DNA from: Acanthacorydalis orientalis
Taxonomy: Eukaryota > Arthropoda > Insecta > Megaloptera > Corydalidae
Direction: 5' to 3'
Assembly (NCBI GenBank): GCA_034766995.1
Contig: CM068313.1
Location: forward strand, 58,564,877 to 58,628,876
DNA: 64,000 nucleotides
The notes under the pieces were generated by a model. It was not told the DNA's origin. It did no database searches and saw nothing but the letters and a program-made list of their open reading frames with translations. Positions 33,933-44,936 of this stretch are shown one piece after another (position 1 is the stretch's first letter; every line of letters begins with the position of its first letter). The translations under genes and the position numbers were made by a program.

Positions 33933-33971
<39 letters not shown>

Positions 33972-34179
33972 GATTCAATTAAGGTTTCTACATGGAAGTA
34001 TTAAAGGAGACGCAGAGGTTAACATAAGTTATGTTATTTTTTATTTAGTATTTTAGTTGAATTCAATATTAAAATACAATTGAATTAAAGTACTAAATGA
34101 CGGATAACATGTTTTTTTTAATTTTTACCTCTTTTTAATACTTTCGTGTGAAAGTTTAAGATTTCTCTCTCTCTCTCTC

Positions 34180-34215
<36 letters not shown>
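33933..34215. repeat. Foldback element whose arms carry TA and GA microsatellites
   Basis: A (TA)n(GA)n block at 33933-33971 is mirrored by (CT)n(AT)n at about 34165-34191. The sequence between is an imperfect palindrome centred near 34070: gaagtattaaaggag on the left and ttttaatactttcg on the right; ttgaattcaatatt opposite tacaattgaatt at the centre. Arms are about 130 bp. No coding is present. The structure resembles a foldback MITE, with the microsatellites as part of the inverted arms. Confidence 0.75.
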
Positions 34216-35690
34216 AAGAGCGTTCATAAGTATTCAGGCACCCCAATAAATTGAAATAATTCGGTTTAATTAGTTACTAATGTGCTTGATTATTGTCTGT
34301 AGAGTATTATCTATTGTTTAAATAATAAATCAATGACTAGAAAAATAGGAAACTGAATAAGGTGAGACATTTCATAAAAAGTCGGCTCCGGAAAATTTCA
34401 GCGGTGAAGTGAAGATTAGATGTTGTCTAGGTTTTTACAGGGAATTAATTTGTAGATTTTGTGGTAAGAGAAGTATATTTTGGTTTTGTTATGTAGTTTT
34501 CAATCATTCAAACTTGTCAGGATCAAATAATTACATCGAAATAAGTGCAGCGTTTAAAATAATTGAAGATTGCAATTCTGTTTTTGATTTTTCATTGAAA
34601 TAGCTAAAATGAAGGAACATTGAATAGAAACTCGGTGCATGATAATCTCTCAACATAAGTTAAGACAAAGTAACTGTCAAATTGCAAATAAAATATTATC
34701 TTGTAAGGCAGTAGACAGAATAGTTAAAAATATAAAGATTGTAAGCGTGTTGTAAACTAAAAACGAACCGGGCGTCCAAGAACAATAATAACGGCAGATG
34801 ATTGCAGATTTATTAATCAATGAGCTAACGTAATCGACGCTTAACAACACCAGAAATAACGGTACAAGTCAACGACAGTTGACAAAAGCTTCTCAATATT
34901 TCAATTGTTAAACGAAGGTTAAATGAGGCTGGCTTATAAAAAAGGAAATGTTTAAGAAAACCCTTACTACGATCAATAAATATCAAAAAAAGTTCGGAAT
35001 CAAAACAACAAAACAACACGAAAACTGCACCACCATTGATTGAAAGAAGGTTCTATGGAGTGACGAATAAAAATTTGAAGTTTTTAGTACAAGGAAATGT
35101 GTCTTTATCCATAGATCATCTTGAGAGCAGGTGTCAAATCATTTTGTTATTCCACCCGTTAAACATGGTGAGTGATCTGTGATGATGTGTGTCTGTTTTC
35201 GGGAATTGGTTTAGGGAGTCTTGTTAAAATCGAAGTGAAACCAAACGAGGAGCACTACAGGAATATGTTGAACAAGCATGCTTTCCATTCTGAAGCAAGG
35301 ATTATTGGGAATCGATTCGTTCTTCAATAGAGCAACGATCCCAAACACAAGTGAAAATTGTATCTAAGCTTCCTGAAGCAAATAGAAATAAACATTTTAA
35401 AATAATTGTTTGGTCTTCTCAGTCATCTGATATCAATCCTATAGAGCTCTTGTGGGATGATTTTGATCGAAATGTTAGCAAGAAGTGGCCAACATTACAG
35501 CAAAAATTTTGAAAAATACCACAGGAAGAACAGAGGAAAATAAAGCTAGGAACATAGGAAAAAATTATAAATAGAATGCCTCGAATATAGTAAGAAATCA
35601 TCAAAAATAAGAGTGATTACATTGATGAATCTAACATAGTTTTTTTAAAAAAATAGTTTTTATTCTTTTTTTATAATCCGTACACTTAAC
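34216..35690 (+). mobile_element. Tc1-like element, decayed
   Basis: A terminal-looking motif cgttcataagtattcaggca at 34221 matches the style of Tc1-like ends. A matching right terminus was not found. The interior holds a Tc1 transposase pseudogene. Confidence 0.6.
34380..35640 (+). pseudogene. Tc1-like (DD34E type) transposase pseudogene
   Basis: The DNA-binding part is readable near 34820-34960 (RRLTTPEITVQVN, then KRRLNEAGL and KKGNV-like region). Near 35045-35090 LWSDE, a stop and KFEVFSTRK carry the first catalytic Asp. Near 35415-35470 VWSSQSSDINPIELLWDDFD carries the third acidic residue as Glu. These are Tc1 hallmarks rather than mariner ones. Stops are frequent. The stretch 34430-34790 does not fit the family and may be an insertion or a badly decayed N-terminus. 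Confidence 0.75.
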
Positions 35691-35694
35691 ATTG

Positions 35695-35696
<2 letters not shown>

Positions 35697-35727
<31 letters not shown>
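35697..35727. repeat. (TA)n tract
   Basis: Short TA dinucleotide tract after the Tc1-like remnant. Confidence 0.9.
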
Positions 35728-35729
<2 letters not shown>

Positions 35730-36109
35730 ATTAAGTTAATAAATTATTTATACCCGAGATATATGACGTTGGTATATATAAAGTCGTGGAAAATAAAATA
35801 GGTGCTAGTTTAGTATAATTATTATCATTTTTTTTAAATTTCTTTAATAAAATCAAGTCGATCTAGTACAAAAATTTTGATTTATAATGATCTACCAAAA
35901 ATAATTTGACATTGCAGCAATTACTGTCTACTGTTGCGGAAATCGGCGAAAACGTTCAAAACTGTCAAAATTAATTTGGTCGATGAAATAGTTGCATTTA
36001 AAATAAGTGTTCGAAATTGGGATATAAAAAATCAAAAATCAAAAACAATTTCTCTCGGATAAACTGTTTTTGAAATGGCAATCATCTTATTCAGATTGAA
36101 TAACATTTT

Positions 36110-36445
36110 AAAGCGTATAAGATAGAAAAACTACATTCCAAGAATAATACAGGACCTGAACGAAAATCATCCTGATCGTAGTGTCGAATTTTTCGAGTTA
36201 TATTTTAAAAAATCTGCAGAGTACGCTCTATTTTCCAGTAAGACCGTTTAAAGTGATGAGGCAATATTCAAGTCCAATGATTCATTTAATCACCGCAATT
36301 GTTCGATTCTGGGCAACCGAAAATTTGAATTTACAATATATTACATTGTGGTGAGGATTTCATCATCGGGTTTGATTAAACAACTCTTTTGACGGAAAAC
36401 GTCTTACACTGCGGGTTTAATATGGGTGGAAACTATACGAAAGTC
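36110..36445 (+). pseudogene. IS630-like transposase pseudogene, first part
   Basis: The plus strand reads IQDLNENHPDRSVEFFELYF, KKSAEYALFSS, then a stop and SDEAIFKSNDSFNHRNCSIL. This is the order (LNEDD.DRR..F ... FSDEA.F..NG.VN..N) seen around the first catalytic Asp of an insect IS630/Tc1-superfamily group. The protein continues, after a 1.4-kb interruption, at 37865. The 5' region between 35760 and 36110 may be decayed N-terminal coding but is not readable. Confidence 0.6.
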
Positions 36446-36950
36446 GATGTTACGATTTTGTGTATATTAAACAAATCTCAATAACTTTAAAAATATAACG
36501 CATATCCAAATAATCTATACATCGTTTAATAGAGCAAAGATGTAAGAATTTTAAGCAATGTTAACCTTAAGCGCGTGTCGTCACAGGCCGCCACAACATT
36601 GTCGCCAAATTGTAGTGTAATATTATCGTTTCGCCATGCGGAAAAATTAATGTAACTCAAGAGTGTGTACGCGTAGAATATTGTGTAATGTATCGTTTGA
36701 CAGAGCTGGACAAGTGCTATAAAATGAAATACTAACAGTGACAATAGCGTAAGCAATTGAAAAGATATATACTGATAAAGTATTGAATCTCGATTAATTT
36801 TCTCTACAATTTTAAACATGTCCAAATATCTTCAAAACAAGAAGGTAAATAAGTATTGTAGACGATTATAAAGTGAAAGAAGACTAAATGGGAATCTAAA
36901 AAGGCCCCTATAACATCATCAGAATGAATACGGAGGATGAAGCAGCGTCG
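36446..36950. other. Unassigned part of a block inserted in the IS630-like pseudogene
   Basis: Nothing recognised in about 500 bp. It separates the first part of the IS630-like pseudogene from the Helitron-like coding remnant, and may be 5' sequence of that element. Confidence 0.4.
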
Positions 36951-37711
36951 ATAAGTTGAGGCGAACAACAGTCACGCGAACGCTGCAAAGCCTGATGCAA
37001 GTTCACAGAGAATAGATGTCGACAGTGAGATGGAACCGATGGAATGCGACGAAACAGAAGCAGATGTAACGTTTGAGAATAGATATTTAGCGTTTAAACC
37101 CCATTGGGGTCTAGCGACGGAGCACTTTGAAAAGACATTTTATGGCAACAAGTTGGGTTCTGTTCGTGGATTTTGTGACCGCATATGGTTCCAAAATAAT
37201 TTAAAACAGCCAAATGCAGCTATGTTGTAATTCTTATAACAGGAATTTGCAGATGAAGACGTTCTACAGTTCATGTTGTGCTCAAACTGCTTTACATTAT
37301 TAAAGCAAAGAAAGATGCCAACGTTAAGTAAAATTGACAATTTCGCGTATCCGCTGAAGCCAAAACAATTGCCACTCAACTATATCGAGATGTTTCTTTT
37401 TCAATTAATGCTTTACTACACAAATCATGTCAGAACAATAGTTAGTGACTGGCCCTGCGATCCCAACATACCGCTTCAGCTCAGCGGGGACTTTAACATT
37501 GATGCGTCGAACGATAGTCTGAAACAGTCTCTGAACGACAAGTTTACATTGGTCTTGGTCACGGATCCAACTGACTTTAAAGAATACCATTATAGACTTT
37601 ATGTTCTCTAGAGACATAAGTGTAGCATGTAAGTCTTACATATTGTACTACTCGTACCATTGTCCCGTCTTTAATCAAATTTTACAAATTAGTCAGCATT
37701 GTGAGAAATAA
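36949..37711 (+). pseudogene. Helitron/Helentron-like protein remnant: DUF6570-like region joined to an endonuclease C-terminus
   Basis: After a stop at about 36946, one frame reads to 37227 with FENRYLAFKPHWGLATEHFE and GSVRGFCDRIWFQNNLKQP. Two in-frame stops follow (37228 and 37237). The same frame continues with LQFMLCSNCFTLLKQRKMPT, LSKIDNFAYPLKPKQLPLNY and IEMFLF. This C..C...L..G..P.LS..N...YP..P..LPL pattern occurs before the helicase of arthropod Helitron proteins. The frame then passes into LQLSGDFNIDASNDS and LVLVTDPTD, an endonuclease/exonuclease/phosphatase-type GDFN motif. After a +1 shift near 37585 it ends TIIDFMFSRDISVACKSYIL, YYSYHCPV. The Rep and helicase domains between the two parts are missing. 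Confidence 0.55.
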
Positions 37712-37864
37712 TTAAAAAGACACATAAGTTAGTTGTGCTCATTACTTTTTTATCAGCCCTAGAAACACAACGCCCCGACAACACCGCTTAGGTTAGACGT
37801 TTTCTGCCAAAAAAACCTCAGCGGTAGTGACTCCAACACTACCTACCATTTTTTTTAATGCAGT
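37712..37864. other. Short unassigned stretch
   Basis: Joins the Helitron-like remnant to the second part of the IS630-like pseudogene. Confidence 0.35.
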
Positions 37865-38170
37865 TATGACTCGTGCCATGTATCTCACCTTGCTTCAGGA
37901 ATCCATCTTTCCACACATTCGTGAGCTAATTGAGGATAATGATAAATTTCATTTTCAATAAGATGAGAAACCTTTTCATTAATTTAATCGCGATTTTAGA
38001 GCTTATATGGATCAAAGTTTCTCAATCAGAGGGACTGTATGAAGAAGCATTGTTGATTACGATTCACGTTCACCAGATATAGTACCATTAAATTTGCATT
38101 TATAGTAATATCGCAAATATATCATTTATGTCACAAAACTAACAACTAGCGCCGAATTACGGCCAGCTAA
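37865..38170 (+). pseudogene. IS630-like transposase pseudogene, second part
   Basis: Readable pieces are MTRAMYLTLLQESIFPHIRE, LIEDNDKFHFQ (then a stop in place of the expected Gln, and DE), FRAYMDQSFSIRGTV, and SRSPDIVPLNLHL. The order FQQDG ... W.GRRG..EW..RSPDLTPLDF is that of the second and third acidic residues in the IS630-type group whose first part lies at 36110. The whole protein is broken and without a terminus. Confidence 0.55.
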
Positions 38171-38384
38171 TGAAAAATAATGTGGAAAAATACAAAGCGA
38201 TATGTTAAGTGATATACATAGGTTTATTTTTCGAGGATTTTTACAACATATGGACGAAAATGGAAGACGATTTAAACATTTTTGCTAACGGGTTTTTATC
38301 ACATTTTTCAACAAATGAGAATTTACAAAATATCCAATTGTGTATTAAAAATTTGAATATAATTTACACATTCATACGTACATG

Positions 38385-38388
<4 letters not shown>

Positions 38389-38438
<50 letters not shown>
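38389..38438. repeat. (TA)n array at the left end of a mariner
   Basis: TA dinucleotides running directly into the left terminus of the family A mariner at 38439. Confidence 0.95.
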
Positions 38439-38439
<1 letters not shown>

Positions 38440-39348
38440 GAGGTCAGAGAATTAAGTAATGCGACAAAATTCAAAAATCGAGTATATTTAAAAATTAAGG
38501 TACATTGCTGCAATCCCCTTCAAAGTAGTCCCCTCCCGCATCTATACACTTATTCCAGCGAGTTTTCCAGTTTTCGTAACAATTCTGGAACACTTCTTGT
38601 GGGACCTCTACGAGTACCCTCGTCACAGATTCTTGGATATCTTCAACGGAGTCAAAATGTCGACCTTTGACGAATTTTTTCATATGGGGGAATAGGAAAA
38701 AGTCGCAGGATGACATGTCCGGTGAATAGGGCGGTTGTGGTAACGTTGCGATGCCTTTAGACGCCAAAAACTGAGAGACACTGAACGCACTGTGACAGGG
38801 AGCATTGTCGTGATGCAGAACCCAAGTCTTCGCGATCTCTGGACGCACTCTGAGCACCCTTTTTCGTAATTTTTCGAGCACATTGCGGTAGAATACTTGA
38901 TTTACGGTTTATCCAGGTGGTACGAACTCTTTGTGAACCATCCCTTTGCTGTCGAAGAAGCAAATCAACATGTTTTTCACTTTGGACTTGCTCATTCGCG
39001 CCTTCTTATTTTTAGGTATATATAGCACCTGACTACGACTCAGGGCATCACTACCATACACTTTAAGTACTTTTTCATAAGTTTCTGTCGCGGTTTCGCC
39101 GAGTTTTGCACAAAATTTTATCGCGCACCGTTGCTCTAAATTTCTCTGTTCCATTTTCGTGACATGCACTGCTCGCGCGTTGTTACAAAACACTAAACAG
39201 CTGGCGAAGAAATGATAGTACGAGGGTGGTCAAGGTCTCAATCGAGAGAGTAGGGATCTGTCATTACGGTGGCAGAGTTACAGGTTCGCAGTGTTACCAC
39301 AGGCCGAGAAAAAAAATCTATCGCATTACTTAATTGTCTGACCTCGTA
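38437..39348 (-). mobile_element. mariner family A, internally deleted copy 3 (908 bp)
   Basis: The termini CGAGGTCAGAGAATTAAGTA (38439) and inverted gtctgacctcg (39346) are flanked by TA, with TA arrays on both sides. Unlike copies 1, 2 and 5, this copy keeps the 5' part of the gene and has lost the middle. Confidence 0.95.
38495..39154 (-). pseudogene. mariner family A transposase lacking its centre
   Basis: The ATG at 39154 opens MEQRNLEQRCAIKFCAKLGE and continues through TYEKVLKVYGSDALSRSQVL, the first helix-turn-helix. A junction (YIPKNK) leads directly to ARMSKSKVKNMLICFFDSKG, which skips the second HTH and the first catalytic Asp. The second and third Asp follow (HHDNAPCHSA; YSPDMSSCDFFLFP). 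A stop interrupts the frame near 38910. The carboxyl end reads EGDCSNVP. Confidence 0.9.
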
Positions 39349-39359
39349 TATATCCATAT

Positions 39360-39412
<53 letters not shown>

Positions 39413-39480
39413 CGTATATATATATATACACATATATAGACAGATAGATAGATATGTAGATATACATATACAAATATATA
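39347..39480. repeat. TA-rich array between two transposons
   Basis: Mixed TA, TACA and GATA units fill the whole space between the right end of the family A mariner and the left end of the IS630-like element at 39481. Confidence 0.95.
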
Positions 39481-40740
39481 GGCTGGAATAAAAAAACCTC
39501 CCGAATTTCGCACAGCCATTGGTTCGTCGCTAGTGAAGTGCGACGAGACGTAGTGGTCTTCAGATAACATGTGGTTTACCGTTTACAGTTACTGTCATGG
39601 CTTGAACGGGTGTGCACCGTGCGTTTGTTATTAAATCATTTATCCGAAATATCAAATCTGTTATCGCCACGCAGAGAGCTTTTCGAATTCACTTCACGCT
39701 CTATCGAAATTTTGCTCTTCCGGACTGAAAATCCATATTGCTATGGATTGCAAATTTCAGGCAGATAGATTCGGCGTTAAAACGAAAATTACCTGAAAGG
39801 CCAAAGGAGCAATCGGACACCAAATAAGGTCAACTCTGTAAGGCATTGGATTATGCAATCTCTCAAATGTTCAGCCCGTAAACATGCTTCTGTTTTAGGG
39901 TTGTCTGATCGAACCGTTAGAAGAAATTTACACACCGATCTTAAGTTACATCCGTACAAAACAATGGTTGTTCAGAAACTTAAAAAACGCAACTGTAAGA
40001 AGCGAATGGAATGTTGTGAGAATATCATTCAAAATATTTCTGTAAACATTGTTCTGCTCACAAGTGACGGAGCTCACTTTCAAACGTCTGGCTACGTTAA
40101 CAAGCAGAATATTCGTTTCTGGACGGAAAAACATCCTCATTAACTTCATGAAAACTCTCTACACAGCTAACGTGTCATTGTTTGGTGTGCTATTGCAGAT
40201 TTTGGTGTTTATGGTCCTTACATTTTTGATAAGAGAGGCGAAGCTACTACAGTAACTTTTCGTCGGTATGTGGAGATGCTATGGAACTTCATGGTACCGA
40301 AATTCAGCGAACTTGGAAATCCGAATATGTGGTTTCAACAGAATGGGTCCACCTCTAACACGGCGAGCAGACGAACGGAATTTTAAGAGAACTATTTTCA
40401 GTGCACTTGATTTCATTACGCCGTCATGATGGGTAGCCTGCACGTTCACCGATCTCACCCGTTTTGACTTCTTTTTAGGAGCCATCTGAAATCTGAGGTC
40501 TACAAATATCCACCAACAACCATTATTGAACTGAAAGCTGCTATAAGCCAAGAAATTGCATCGATAACCCTGGAAATGACCCGCCGAGTGATACAAAACT
40601 TCAGAAATCGACAACAAATGTGTATCGCAAATGATTTCCATCTGGACGATATCATATTCAAGACTAATAAAAAGTAAACTGTATTCCATGCACTTTTAGA
40701 TGATTTAATAAAATTTCGTATAACATTGACCGTGCCTTAT
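39481..40740 (+). mobile_element. IS630/Tc1-superfamily element, right end not found
   Basis: It starts directly after TA with ggctggaataaaaaaacctc. The interior is a decayed transposase gene. No inverted copy of the left end is recognisable to the right, so the right boundary is approximate. Confidence 0.7.
39571..40677 (+). pseudogene. IS630/Tc1-like transposase pseudogene with Asp-to-Asn at the second catalytic site
   Basis: Readable parts in order are a helix-turn-helix ARKHASVLGLSDRTVRRNLH, VLLTSDGAHFQTSGYVNKQN and IRFW (first Asp region, SDGAHF for the usual SDEAHF). After a shift come GVYGPYIFDKRGEATTVTFR and VEMLWNFMVPKFSELG, then MWFQQNGSTSNTASRR. In the last block the usual QQDG is QQNG, losing the second catalytic Asp. 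The third-Asp region near 40455 is in a shifted frame. The C-terminus VIQNFRNRQQMCIANDFHLD and DIIFKTNKK ends at the TAA at 40675-40677. Confidence 0.8.
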
Positions 40741-41035
40741 GATTTAAAAATTGAGAACTCTCCAAAAATATTTCACCTTTTTCGAGTCTCACCACTATTT
40801 TCTGCACACACATTATATATCAATATATAAACACCTGAACTATATTATCTAAAATACAGTTATATCCAGATTGTAATATAATACACAACTCCTGTAACTG
40901 AACTACGACCTTGGTATAATTAATACTACGATCGACATAGACCATTCCGATAAACATTTGGCAACCGAATTTCTGATTTAAATCTAAACATAAAATATAA
41001 ATGCCGTACAACATATCTATACTATACATGAATCT

Positions 41036-41036
<1 letters not shown>
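40741..41036. other. Unassigned AT-rich DNA
   Basis: No homology seen; may contain 3' sequence of the preceding element. Confidence 0.4.
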
Positions 41037-41080
<44 letters not shown>

Positions 41081-41117
41081 ACTTCACAAAAACTTCTACT
41101 AACACACTTGCACACTT

Positions 41118-41181
<64 letters not shown>

Positions 41182-41190
41182 TTATATATA
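41037..41190. repeat. Two (TA)n arrays
   Basis: TA tracts at about 41037-41073 and 41121-41178, separated by about 48 bp of unique sequence. Confidence 0.95.
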
Positions 41191-41199
41191 TTGGTAATA

Positions 41200-41640
41200 A
41201 ACACGTGAGAAATTGCAATTTGGTAGCTTGACCGCTACTACTCGTGTAGCTGCATTATATAATCCCTGGCCAATGCTGCAACACACCAGTTAAGGCCATT
41301 ACCAGCATCGCCTCTCCATATCAGTGACAGCCAGTGGTCGCACCATCCCTGTACTCTCACATTTGTGTGCCTGTGCTACCTCGCACACTGCCCCACTAGT
41401 GACCCTACTCCTCGTAGTGAGACACTGTGCGGTTACTAACTCTTCTACGTCCTCTAAACGTTCTCCACCTTGTTCTCATTCCAATTCCAAATGATGTAGT
41501 AGTGTGGGAAGATAAACAGTACAGCACTGTGCTCGAATCCACTATAATGTACTGTAGGTTTTAAAATATTACGAAAAGCGAAGCAAGTTTTTCTGAATTT
41601 TACGTTCAATTGTCTGATGGATGTTTCAAATACTTTAAAC
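41200..41640. other. GC-richer unique segment
   Basis: A stretch of about 250 bp (for example gccattaccagcatcgcctc and gtgctacctcgcacactgcc) is clearly less AT-rich than its surroundings. It may be part of an old retroelement or SINE, or unique host DNA; nothing identifies it. Confidence 0.3.
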
Positions 41641-41728
41641 AATTAGTAATTTTTTTTCGTTCTGTAACTAATAATTTAAAAGTTATTGAAACGTTATACT
41701 ACTATTAACAACACGAAATTTAAAAATT

Positions 41729-42330
41729 TATTAGGTTTGTAGAAAAATAATAACGGTGTATGACCTTCAAATTCATATACACTTTTAAATTGAAGTAGTT
41801 TCAAGTGGTCCAAAACTGTTGGATGACTAATACCTAACTCTTGTGCAAGTTCTTGAATTTTTATTATTGAGTTAGTATGGCCGCCACATACATCTTACAG
41901 GCTGAGTATTGCAGAGAGCGTCAAATGGCTCAGTCGGCAGGTAAGCGATTCTGTTCGGGTCGATAACCAGGTTAATCATTATTACATCCGCATCGGTCAA
42001 GCATTGATGGGTGTTACGACTGTTCTAATCTGTACATATCTCTTCAATCCTCAACCAATCATTCTTTCTGTTTATATTCAACTTATTGTGACCAATTAAA
42101 TAAACCATATTAATCATGTGTTTTAGTAACGCGTAAATTATTTATATCCATTAACCTTTAACAGTTGTGCGTGGTTCTGATTCAACTAACGCCTTCAGTT
42201 GGTCGTTATGAACTCAAGAAGGACACCCGCGACATTCTTCATCTTCAAGGCTCTCGTCCCTAATACAAAATTTTTGGAACTACTATTGCACCATACGTTC
42301 CTTAACAATATCCATACTTAATAATTATTA
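41729..42330 (-). mobile_element. mariner family E copy 3, interrupted and right-truncated
   Basis: It starts with a TA and ttaggtttgtagaaaaataa (41731), as in the MITEs at 42694 and 56081. On the minus strand it carries remnants of the N-terminal transposase region. Homology breaks near 41866 and resumes near 42160 (tgcgtggttctgattcaact). It ends near 42330 without a right terminus. The insert is described separately. Confidence 0.75.
41866..42160. mobile_element. SINE-like insertion in a mariner remnant (tentative)
   Basis: About 290 bp interrupt the family E mariner. The insert holds tggctcagtcgg (41931), a perfect match to the tRNA A-box consensus TRGCNNAGYNGG. About 25 bp further, tcgggtcgataacc is a weak B-box-like stretch. 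The 3' part is AT-rich with aataaa. Clear target duplications were not found. A tRNA-derived SINE is the most likely reading, but unproven. Confidence 0.35.
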
Positions 42331-42691
42331 AAATTTAATTCATCCTTATAGATGATGGTTCTTAAGACCTGTCTATAAAAAAGGAATTTGAATTGAAGAT
42401 TGTTCAACAATTTTACTGTTGAAAAACCGGAGACAGAGTTTACTTGTAATCTCTTGTGAGATTTTAATGTTGTATTTTTCTTTTAATATAATTTACAAAC
42501 TTCTAATTTTGTATTATAATAATATTAGAGATGTAGATACTGTCAAACATTTAACACTTCTGTAACAGTCTTATTGGTTTGTTTATTTTCTAATAAAATA
42601 AATCAAAAAAATAGAAACAACTTTTTTATATTTGATGTAATGAATTAAAATTATATTGATGTTCGCACAATGATTTTACATTTATTTATAT
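42331..42691. other. Unassigned AT-rich DNA
   Basis: No recognisable content. Confidence 0.45.
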
Positions 42692-43251
42692 TATTAGGTT
42701 GGTGGAAAATTAATTGAGAATTATGATCTTCAAATTCATACACATTTTTCTCTTTTTTGATTTTTTCAGCTATTTTAATTGGTCGAAAACTATTGGATAA
42801 GTAATTCCCAAGTTTTGTGCAAGCTTTCGAATTGTTATGCGTGGTACTGATTCAAATAACGCCTTCAGTTGGTCGTTATAAACTGAAAAAGGATCTCGAA
42901 AGCTTTCGTCCCCAGCTCGAAATTTTTGGAACCACCATTCCACCGTAAATTCCTTAACAGTACCCACACTAAAACCATCGTTTAGTTTATGAGCAGTTTC
43001 TGTTATTTTACCACCCGTTTTGAACTCATACAAAAAATTACTCTTATTTGCTTCTTTTCTATCTTTAATTCAATAGCCCAGTTTGAAGCAAAATTAATAA
43101 TAAAACTTAAGCCTATATTATCATTATGTAGACCGAAAAATGCACTTTAAAATTATATTAAGATGAACACGACGAAATGACACTTTCATTAAGAAAATAA
43201 GGTTAGTATTTGGGAAATAAAAACCGCAATTATTTTTCTCACAACCTAATA
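42692..43251 (-). mobile_element. mariner family E MITE, 556 bp, with N-terminal coding only
   Basis: The ends ttaggttggtggaaaattaa (42694) and inverted tttttctcacaacctaa (43249) are flanked by TA. The minus strand has an 87-codon open frame (43033-42770): MYEFKTGGKITETAHKLNDG, EFTVEWWFQKFRAGDESFRD, RITIRKLAQNLGITYPIVFD. These are the two helix-turn-helix motifs of a mellifera-type mariner transposase. The whole catalytic domain is absent, so it is a deletion derivative that keeps the DNA-binding half. A similar MITE lies at 56081. Confidence 0.88.
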
Positions 43252-43800
43252 TTTTGAATTTGTTGTATTTTTTAAATTTATTAAATCGTCTGTGTCAAAT
43301 AACTTTCAGCAACTGTATGGGAAATTACTAATAAATATTCAATTTATTGATAAGTATTAAACATGTAGAAAGTACAAAAAAATCTGATTTTATAAAAATG
43401 TAAAGAGTCTTCTTAATCAAATATTTATATTTCACTACCACCTACGATTTTTCATTTTTAAGTTGTTGTCACTTCCAATCATTTCCATTAATTTCGAAAC
43501 TATCTACAGGTAAAATCCGAACGAATGATGAATAAACGCAATAAAAAATATTAAATTTTTTTTGAAATAACTTACTTTTTTCAAACCTGTATACATTTCT
43601 AATATAGAGTAAAACCGAAATTTCAACAAATATAAATAACACAGCTGTCCTATCAAAAAGAAACGAGTATGATGCAGTAGTTTTTTATTAATTTTAGAAA
43701 TTAAATCATATTTTTTATTAATAGATAATATTTTTCTATTAATATCATTTTTATAAAAAAAATAATTGCATATTAACAAAAAAATACTATGAATATTACA
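43252..43800. other. Unassigned AT-rich DNA
   Basis: Very AT-rich. A 91-codon minus-strand frame (43504-43779) consists mostly of Phe, Tyr, Lys, Ile and Leu codons and is not convincing as a gene. Confidence 0.45.
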
Positions 43801-43935
43801 TCATCATCATCGGCCTCTCTCAATTAACTGCTGGATAAAGGCCTCTTCCATGCTTGCCCATTTTATATGATTGAATGGTTCTCTTTTCCTGTTCTGTGAT
43901 TTGTTAGGAAGGAGGAGCGAAGGTTATTGAGCGGG
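43801..43935 (-). mobile_element. RTE-like non-LTR retrotransposon 3' tail
   Basis: The minus strand ends with WASMEEAFIQQLIERGR followed by stops and (atg)n repeats at the extreme 3' end (tcatcatcat on plus). It parallels the copy at 9741-9879, whose terminal residues read LEEAFIQQCIERP. Only about 40 codons remain. Confidence 0.6.
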
Positions 43936-44936
43936 GGATGGTATCGTCTAGTTAAAAAAAAATTTTTTAACACTAAGAATAAAAATTCATAAATTATTTA
44001 AAATTATATGAAGCTAATTGTAACATTTCACAATTTATCATTAATTTTAAAGTGTCTGTCAATTTAGATATTCTTTGCCTAATATGAGCCAGACATCATA
44101 GAAAACTTCGCATAAAAATAAAATGTTTTCAAGTTTATCCAATCCTCTCGAGAGTAATTGCTCGTATAAATATAAAAAAAATACAACAGCTCTTCATAAT
44201 CGTACTGAATCCCAATCAGGCGATTCGCAATCTATAAACCATTTATCGAAATGTATGAACTGAAAAATATATAGCGAATCGACCACCTTGCCGAGTGCAA
44301 CTACATGTATAAACGACCTATGTTATGTACGTACAGTCTGGTGCAGTGCGCCAGTCAGCCAAAGGCAACGCTAATAGTCTGGCCATGAATCAGAGGTTCG
44401 ATGCCCATGCAGTGTTCTATTATTATGCAAAACTTATTTATTATCTCCTATCTAGTGATATGCGTTCGCGTTGCAGCTATTAACTGGTGACCAATTGTAA
44501 TTAACATATCAAAGGAATACCAATTCATACTCTGTACATGGAAATTGTATTTACCTGCCCATTGTGATTCCCTATATCGGTTTATAATAATTGTACGCGC
44601 ATAATTTATGAACATTAACAAATTATATAACAGAATAGAATAGAATATGATATACACACCTATACATTTCAAATCAACTGTGTAAAATCACCTGAATATG
44701 CTCTTTTAGAAATAAAATATAGATTTTTTAAAAACAAGTTTTACAAATAAATAAATTGAAAAAAGAAAAAGTCCTGCCGCAGAAAATTCAAATATTCCAC
44801 TATAAAAAATATATACATTTATCGTTATATATCTACCCTAATACTAATGCACCTTAAACTAGTTTCTAATCATCACTAGCTTTAAGGAACCCGTCAATTT
44901 CTTATGACGGGATTTGTCTGATCTCAAATGTCATGT
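43936..44936. other. Unassigned AT-rich DNA with a possible SINE
   Basis: About 1 kb without recognised coding. Near 44335-44410 there is a B-box-like agaggttcgatgccc within a GC-richer patch (see findings). Confidence 0.4.

Noticed and set aside
41200..41470. LTR or retroviral remnant
   Set aside because: No paired LTR, primer-binding site or coding was found; only the base composition is unusual.
44335..44410. Functional tRNA gene
   Set aside because: Only a B-box-like motif is convincing; the A-box and acceptor stem do not form.
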